From the NCBI GenBank assembly GCA_021734745.1, contig JAIPIK010000002.1:26782-90781 (forward strand): a DNA stretch of 64,000 nucleotides, written 5' to 3'. The position numbers and the translations under genes were made by a program. The notes below the pieces were generated by a model. The model had not been told where the DNA came from. It was given only the letters and a program-made list of their open reading frames with translations, and did not search any database. Positions 58,956 to 64,000 of the stretch are shown here, piece by piece. The first letter of the stretch is position 1. The number at the start of each line of letters is the position of its first letter. Source of the stretch: Candidatus Altimarinota bacterium (GTDB lineage: Bacteria > Patescibacteriota > Minisyncoccia > Phycocordibacterales > UBA5272).

Positions 58956-61196
58956 TTATTTAACTAAACTTTCAGCTTGCTTGAAATCAATAGAGAGTAA
59001 TTTACTTCCACCATCTACACCAATTGTTACACCATATAACATATCACAATGATTCATTGTCTCTCTGTTATGTGTAATAACTAGCAATTTACTATTCTCA
59101 GCAAGTCGCTGTAACATTACTCCATATTTACGAGCATTAGATTCATCAAGAGGTGCGTCTGTCTCATCAAGCACCATAAATGGCGGCGGAGTAATAGATG
59201 ACATGGCAAACAATAGCGCAATAGACACTAGTGCTCTTTCGCCACCAGAAAACATGTTTATCTCTTTTACTTTTTTATTAGGCAGCGACACATCAATATC
59301 GATACCAGTCTCTGTTATTTCATTTCCTTCATCATCAACTTTTGTAAAATGCACAAGTGTAAGTTTTCCTTTTCCACCGACAAAAACTTCTCCAAAGAAT
59401 TCACTGAACACCTTTGAAACTTCTGTCACACCAGTTGAAAACCTATCCTTAAGAGAGACCTCGAGTTCATTTATAAGCTCTAATAATTTTTCTTCACTTT
59501 CTTTTATATCAGCAAGTTCTTTAACTAAATATTCATCACGCTCACGAGTAGTCTTATACTCTGCTATTACTTCGTCACGATTAGGAACGCCAGCTTCTTC
59601 AATGCGAAGCTTAGACCTTTCGATTGCGCGCATCAAATCATGCTTTGGAGTATCTTTATATCTTTCCTCTGGTACATGATTCTTGTATTCCAAAACAACT
59701 CGCCCTACAATCATAACCCCTTCTTGAATAAGCGCTTCGAAATGCTGTCTTCTTAATGCGAGCTCTCCCTCTTCTTGTCTACGTAAAGCAATTGTGCTAT
59801 CTAATTCTCTTAACTTACTTTCAAGTAACATTATTTTCTTTTCTTCTTCATGCCTTGAAGTGATGCGCGCTTGGGCTTTTGTATCTACCTGGTCAATTTT
59901 ACCCTGTAAGAAAATAATTTCATTAGTGAGTGTTTTTTCCTTTTCCTCATGTTCTCTAATTGTTTCAGTGATAGTTACAATATCTGATTTAATTTGTTCT
60001 TTGTTAGAAACTTTTTTTGTACTATGTGTTGTAAAAAATAATTCAGTCTTTTGCGATAGTTCTTTAATTGAAGACTCTGCACTATTAATATTATTAGTAG
60101 ATAAATGATTTGATATTTCTTTAAAACCACTTGATATGGTGTGGTGCGTCTGGTTAAAGTCATTATGGGAAATTGTGACTGACTTCTTCTCGTCTTCTTT
60201 GTTTAATTCTTTTTCTAAATATGACTTTTCAGCTTCGAGACGTCCAAGTGTTTTAGTAATTTGGTCCTTTCTTTCAGAAAGAGAGCGCAATTCGGCTTGA
60301 AATGTATGCTTTTCTTGAACAGATACAGACTGAATGTCGTGTGTCTTTTCTTTTAAAACGTGTAGCTCTTTATGTATTGAGTCAGTAATTAATATAAGGG
60401 TTGAAGATGTCCCTTGTTCATGTATACGCTCATTCAGAAGATTAAGCTCATGTTCTTCACGAGTAAGATAAGCAGTCAGAAGGCGATGTAAATTCTTACG
60501 CTCCTCTTCTTGAGATTCAATTTTTTTGACCTGGCGTTCTAGATGTATGAGATGTGGTTTTATTTCTGTTCGAAGAAGCTCGACTTCTCGAACATGATTC
60601 TTTACTCGTTCTAATTTACGCTTACTCTCATTTAATCTCATGTGATATACACGAAGACCTAGAGCATCTTCTAGCGCTTCCTTTCTATCCTTTGGTGAAG
60701 CTAACAATATTCTGTCAGCTTCTCCTTGATTAATTATTGTATGGGCACTTCCTCCAATACCAGCAAATGATAGTAGCTCCTGAACATCCTTAAGTCGTAT
60801 CTTCGCATCATTCAAAAGATAATCACTTGTTCCATCTGCATAAATAACACGCGACAGAGTTAATTCATCATATACAAGATACGGTGCTAATTCTGGACTA
60901 GCTTCTATTGTCCTATCATCCCCCCCCTTCTTGTTTTTATTATCAATAACCATTGTAACCGAAGCACGTGACATTGGAGATAAATGTTCTGAGCCTTTGA
61001 AAATAACATCTGAGCCAATTTTCCCTCGCATGCTTTTCATTGACTGTTCACCCAAAACAAAACGTATCGCCTCTGCGATATTTGACTTTCCGCTTCCGTT
61101 TGGGCCTACAACGCCAGTAACTTGATGAGTAACATCAATTGTTGTTTTTTTGGCAAAAGATTTGAACCCTTGAATTGTAATGTGGGATAAACGCAT
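58956..61196 (-). CDS. smc: Short SMC-family chromosome segregation ATPase without a visible hinge
   Basis: The 746-residue protein has the SMC head motifs at both ends: Walker A GPNGSGKSN (31-39) and Q-loop region, and near the C-terminus the signature FSGGERALVSIALLFA, Walker B FMVLDETDAPLD and the switch His. The middle is coiled coil. Full SMC proteins have about 1150-1200 residues with a ~150-residue globular hinge; here no glycine-rich hinge can be seen and the arms are short. scpA and scpB are not in the window. Dimerisation by another route, or an SbcC/RecN-like job, is possible. Confidence 0.85.
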   Translation of the reverse strand: MRLSHITIQGFKSFAKKTTIDVTHQVTGVVGPNGSGKSNIAEAIRFVLGEQSMKSMRGKIGSDVIFKGSEHLSPMSRASVTMVIDNKNKKGGDDRTIEASPELAPYLVYDELTLSRVIYADGTSDYLLNDAKIRLKDVQELLSFAGIGGSAHTIINQGEADRILLASPKDRKEALEDALGLRVYHMRLNESKRKLERVKNHVREVELLRTEIKPHLIHLERQVKKIESQEEERKNLHRLLTAYLTREEHELNLLNERIHEQGTSSTLILITDSIHKELHVLKEKTHDIQSVSVQEKHTFQAELRSLSERKDQITKTLGRLEAEKSYLEKELNKEDEKKSVTISHNDFNQTHHTISSGFKEISNHLSTNNINSAESSIKELSQKTELFFTTHSTKKVSNKEQIKSDIVTITETIREHEEKEKTLTNEIIFLQGKIDQVDTKAQARITSRHEEEKKIMLLESKLRELDSTIALRRQEEGELALRRQHFEALIQEGVMIVGRVVLEYKNHVPEERYKDTPKHDLMRAIERSKLRIEEAGVPNRDEVIAEYKTTRERDEYLVKELADIKESEEKLLELINELEVSLKDRFSTGVTEVSKVFSEFFGEVFVGGKGKLTLVHFTKVDDEGNEITETGIDIDVSLPNKKVKEINMFSGGERALVSIALLFAMSSITPPPFMVLDETDAPLDESNARKYGVMLQRLAENSKLLVITHNRETMNHCDMLYGVTIGVDGGSKLLSIDFKQAESLVK

Positions 61197-61266
61197 GAGA
61201 AAATAAGTTGGTGATAGCTATTTTATAACCATACAACCAATATACATAAAGTGTAACATGAAATTT

Positions 61267-62169
61267 TTAGGCATTTCCAAAAATTTTGTCGAACCAATGT
61301 GCTTTTGGTGGAGTTGTTGTAATTGGTGCGACTGGTGTTGTTGGAGCTTGTGTAGGAATAGCAGAAGTTGTTACTGGAGCACTAACATTAGTGACTGGAT
61401 TTGTTTGGATTAATGGTAAAGTTGTATTTGGAGTAATAGAAATAACTGGATCTGGTGCATTTGTTGTGGCAATTACTGGCTCCGATTCTTTAGTAATTTC
61501 CTGTACTTTAATAGGCGCAGAAGATACTTGCTCTACAGATACAGCAGTACCTACTTGTGGTAATGTTTGACTAGATACAATATTACTTTCAGTCACAGCC
61601 GGAGTGATTGTCACTTTTTGTTCAGTTTCTACTGCAGAAGTTTCTGTAGTTTCTGGTTTTTGAATCTTTATTTCTTGTCCTAATGATGGTTTATCAACTG
61701 TAGCTGTTACAGTATTTAAAGGTTCTTGTGATATTGCAGTTACATCTACTGGCTGGCTCACTGTTTCGAGAGATGCTTCTGCATTTGCTATAGCCTTCCC
61801 TATTTTTAAATCTAATAGTTTCTGTAATGCATCAGAAATTTTTTCTTCCTTTTCTTTATCCTCTTTGGGTGTTTCCTTATTACGAACCTCAGATGGTGGA
61901 ATAATTTCATTCATTTTTACAATAACCGGTTGTTTGATTTCTTCTGATGCTGACTCTTCTTTGTTAATTGATTTTGTTGTAGTCATACTTGGAATAACAT
62001 GTATTGGTGTATTTTCCTCTTGAGATAAAATATTACTTGGAACTGATGTTGGTGCTGATACTTCATTTTTAACTACAACACTATCGACTGAATCTGATGT
62101 GTGAGTTAATTTAATATTAGAATTTTTTACAGAAGGTCTTAATACTTGGCGATCGTTATTTAGTGACAT
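61267..62169 (-). CDS. Disordered Pro/Thr/Val-rich hypothetical protein
   Basis: The 300-residue protein is mostly low-complexity (Thr, Pro, Val, Ser, Glu) with one short helical stretch (EEKISDALQKLLDLKIGKAIANAEASL). A C-terminal APITTTPPKAHWFDKIFGNA ending resembles the short amphipathic tail seen at the end of some cytoplasmic linker proteins. No signal peptide or membrane segment. Function not recognised. It is in line with smc and the PAP2 genes but with gaps of 40-70 bases. Confidence 0.6.
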   Translation of the reverse strand: MSLNNDRQVLRPSVKNSNIKLTHTSDSVDSVVVKNEVSAPTSVPSNILSQEENTPIHVIPSMTTTKSINKEESASEEIKQPVIVKMNEIIPPSEVRNKETPKEDKEKEEKISDALQKLLDLKIGKAIANAEASLETVSQPVDVTAISQEPLNTVTATVDKPSLGQEIKIQKPETTETSAVETEQKVTITPAVTESNIVSSQTLPQVGTAVSVEQVSSAPIKVQEITKESEPVIATTNAPDPVISITPNTTLPLIQTNPVTNVSAPVTTSAIPTQAPTTPVAPITTTPPKAHWFDKIFGNA

Positions 62170-62212
62170 AGTAATATTTAGTTTAAGATATTTTTAATAT
62201 AAAACAAAATAA

Positions 62213-62665
62213 TTATTTTTTAAATAAATATTTATAAGAAAGCATCACCATATATGAAATTAACGCTCCTACCACAAAACCACCAATTATGTCGTACCAA
62301 TAATGTACTCCGGAAATTACTCTTGCAACCCCTGTAATAACGGCAAATGATGCGACTACTATCCCAGCTCGCTTATCAAAACTATATGTAACAAATGCTA
62401 ACGTTGACATAAAAGTCGCATGCCCTGACGGGAAACTGTATGTACTATCTGGAACGATTAATGCATTAACAAGACCTGGCCTAGGGTGCGCCACTATTCC
62501 TTTAAGGACGTGTGCGATTACCCAAGCAAAAACAGCTGATCCGAAAATAATAATAATTTGTTGCAAGTAATTTTTATTTTTTCTCATCAAAATCATGTGA
62601 ACAAATACATAAAGGGCGCTAATGAAAATAAAATACTCTGCACTAAAAATAATAATTTGATTCAT
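62213..62665 (-). CDS. PAP2-family membrane phosphatase, copy 1
   Basis: The 150-residue protein has five or six hydrophobic helices and the three PAP2 motifs: KGIVAHPRP (Kx6RP), PSGH and ARVISGVHYWYD (SRx5Hx3D, with Ala for Ser). PAP2 enzymes dephosphorylate lipid phosphates such as undecaprenyl diphosphate or phosphatidic acid at the outer membrane face. It is 31 bases after a second PAP2 gene. Confidence 0.88.
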   Translation of the reverse strand: MNQIIIFSAEYFIFISALYVFVHMILMRKNKNYLQQIIIIFGSAVFAWVIAHVLKGIVAHPRPGLVNALIVPDSTYSFPSGHATFMSTLAFVTYSFDKRAGIVVASFAVITGVARVISGVHYWYDIIGGFVVGALISYMVMLSYKYLFKK

Positions 62666-62696
62666 AATATATATGAGTGTAACACGACTCGATTAA

Positions 62697-63173
62697 TTAC
62701 AAGTTGTATATCGACAATAAAACAGAAACATATTTTTCAAATAATGGAGCAAATATAAGAGTGAGCGTAATACCAATCAAAAATCCACCGATAACATCTG
62801 TAATGTAATGCATTTTTGTCCTAACTCTCGAATACATAATGATGAATGAAATAGAAAACATAACCAAGCCAAACAAAAAATTATGCATATAGATATATAC
62901 TGACGCTGAAGAAATAGTAAGTGCATGCATGGATGGAAAAGTGTACCTATCCCTTAACTTAAGATTATCATTTCTGTCGACTGGTCTATCTTTACGAATT
63001 AAAAATTTTAATGCAGCCCCAAGATACCACAAAGATATCGTTACAAGTGTCATCACTATTAATTTCAAAATACTATCGTGTATTGTTGGCTGTACTATTA
63101 AAAAAATAACAACAGCAAAGGCACCTACCATAATAAAATATTCCGAGCACCAAGAAATAATCCTTTGTTTCAT
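62697..63173 (-). CDS. PAP2-family membrane phosphatase, copy 2
   Basis: The 158-residue multi-pass protein has KFLIRKDRP, PSMH (Met replaces the usual Gly of PSGH) and SRVRTKMHYITD, so all catalytic positions (Lys, Arg, His, Arg, His, Asp) are present. It likely acts on a lipid phosphate or undecaprenyl diphosphate. Side-by-side diverged copies may serve different lipids. Confidence 0.85.
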   Translation of the reverse strand: MKQRIISWCSEYFIMVGAFAVVIFLIVQPTIHDSILKLIVMTLVTISLWYLGAALKFLIRKDRPVDRNDNLKLRDRYTFPSMHALTISSASVYIYMHNFLFGLVMFSISFIIMYSRVRTKMHYITDVIGGFLIGITLTLIFAPLFEKYVSVLLSIYNL

Positions 63174-63211
63174 TTATTAATAAATTCTACCACGAAACAC
63201 TTACGCAAAAA

Positions 63212-63739
63212 CTAGTCAAAGTTTTTAAGACCATTTGCTTTCAATATTTGATACACCCTTTCAATAAAAAATTGCCCATCAACTACTCGCCCGTTTGGAT
63301 AACTAATATCCCCTAAATGCTTTTTGTGCTGATATAAACCTTTTTGATAATGAATACCTCGGGAATTAACACCTCTTTCTAAATTTTTTACCTTTCCTAT
63401 AGAAAGCCCAGGGACATTAAAGTTCTCAATGTTTTCTTCAGTTTTTCTATTAGCAGTTTCTGTTTCCGATAACTTTAGATCAATGCCAGAATAATTATTA
63501 TATTGTGTTGAACTTTCTGCGTATGCAGTAGTTGGAGTTATCCCCATTAACGCAATAGCTGTAGTTATAATTCTAAATGCTTTAATAAAAGCTAAAGCAC
63601 TTTTATCATTTTCATTTGAATTGGCAAGTTTTTTTAACTGTTCACCCTCTTCAGCCATTAGCAAATGAAAAGGTCTACGTGTCTCAGGTTCAGATTTTTG
63701 TTCTAGTTTACTTGTACTTGGAAATGATTCAAATTTCAT
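63212..63739 (-). CDS. Hypothetical protein with an internal export segment
   Basis: The 175-residue protein has a charged N-terminal 45 residues, then a hydrophobic segment ending in a cleavage-like site (IITTAIALMGITPTTAYA), and a polar C-terminal half with GIHYQKGLYQHKKHLGD and VDGQFFIERVYQILKANGL. The unusual position of the signal segment suggests either a long signal peptide or a type II membrane protein. No family recognised. Confidence 0.6.
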   Translation of the reverse strand: MKFESFPSTSKLEQKSEPETRRPFHLLMAEEGEQLKKLANSNENDKSALAFIKAFRIITTAIALMGITPTTAYAESSTQYNNYSGIDLKLSETETANRKTEENIENFNVPGLSIGKVKNLERGVNSRGIHYQKGLYQHKKHLGDISYPNGRVVDGQFFIERVYQILKANGLKNFD

Positions 63740-63842
63740 TTATTTATAAAATTTATACTAATATAAATTGAATTTTAGCATATTATAGATAATAAATATA
63801 AACAGTCTTTATCTATTATAATTCTTCGAACCTATCCTACCT

Positions 63843-64000
63843 TTACCTACTACCATAACCAGCAATCCTTCCTTTGGTTAATGGTCCAACTATACCAGTC
63901 TCTGGCAACCCTTCACTTCTTTGGAAATCAATAACTGCTTGAAATGTGCCAAACCCATATAGATTTGTTTCTTGTCCGACCGAACCTGGTCCAGATTGTG
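63843..64000 (-). CDS. C-terminal end of a peptidoglycan-binding-domain protein (partial)
   Basis: A frame entering from the right edge stops at TAA (63843-63845). Its last ~50 residues include GFGTFQAVIDFQRSEGLPETG and VGPLTKGRI (the first is shown in part), which match the PG_binding_1 repeat pattern (FGxxTxxAVxxFQ...GLxxTGxVGPxT). It is likely an exported cell-wall protein such as a hydrolase. The N-terminal part lies outside the window. Confidence 0.7.
   Translation of the reverse strand, partial: QSGPGSVGQETNLYGFGTFQAVIDFQRSEGLPETGIVGPLTKGRIAGYGSR

Overview
The window looks like a piece of chromosome from a Candidate Phyla Radiation bacterium (Patescibacteria, most likely the Parcubacteria side). 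This is inferred from gene content and style: AT-rich sequence, many compact genes on the minus strand, very large repetitive secreted proteins, shortened core proteins (an RF2 with a reduced domain 1, a 746-residue SMC without a visible hinge), and a tRNA-Gln without an encoded CCA. An RF2 gene with an intact SPF motif, and UGA used as a stop, argue for the standard bacterial code. No taxonomic marker such as 16S rRNA is present.

Layout. 1-5.1 kb (+): the end of a probable glycosyltransferase, then a tight operon of GH57 amylase, GH15 glucoamylase, phosphoglucose/phosphomannose isomerase and a ROK glucokinase. Together these would turn an internal alpha-glucan into fructose-6-phosphate. 5.2-6.9 kb (-): an FAD-linked D-lactate/glycolate-type dehydrogenase. 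7.1-22.6 kb (-): a long run of cell-surface genes. It holds a low-complexity secreted protein, a class A beta-lactamase-fold hydrolase, a 1.1-kb-residue repeat protein, three paralogous secreted proteins sharing a C-terminal domain with it, a DUF916-like membrane protein, a dockerin protein and two membrane-anchored cohesin-like proteins. 22.8-30.2 kb: tRNA-Gln, a HEPN-like gene, two SGNH hydrolase paralogues flanking CTP synthase, a PIF1-type helicase and small accessory genes. 30.3-37.3 kb (-): a giant RCC1/fibronectin-III surface protein split by a frameshift exactly at a run of eight G. 37.3-41.6 kb (-): a MacB-like ABC exporter and FtsEX. 41.7-47.6 kb: prfB, a TagD-like nucleotidyltransferase, a Nudix hydrolase, tRNA-Thr, yggU, trmD, khpA and rpsP, with small genes inserted between them. 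47.6-51.9 kb (-): two paralogous histidine kinase/single-domain response regulator pairs. 51.9-55.9 kb (-): a three-gene cassette of adenylate-forming ligase, ThiF/E1-like enzyme and nitroreductase of unknown product. 56.2-64 kb (-): RNase R, SMC, a disordered protein, two PAP2 phosphatases, a secreted hypothetical protein and the end of a peptidoglycan-binding-domain protein.

Two styles of gene start coexist. Many core genes have a -10-like hexamer ending only 6-8 bases before the start codon, which suggests leaderless mRNAs. A set of small single-gene units instead has a clear Shine-Dalgarno sequence, in several cases a TTGACA-type promoter, and usually its own hairpin terminator; these look like accessory or transferred genes.

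The best candidates for new biology are the ligase/E1/nitroreductase cassette, the cohesin-dockerin surface cluster with its neighbouring shared C-terminal domain family, and the poly-G switch-like frameshift in the giant RCC1 protein. All functions are read from sequence motifs only; no database search was possible.
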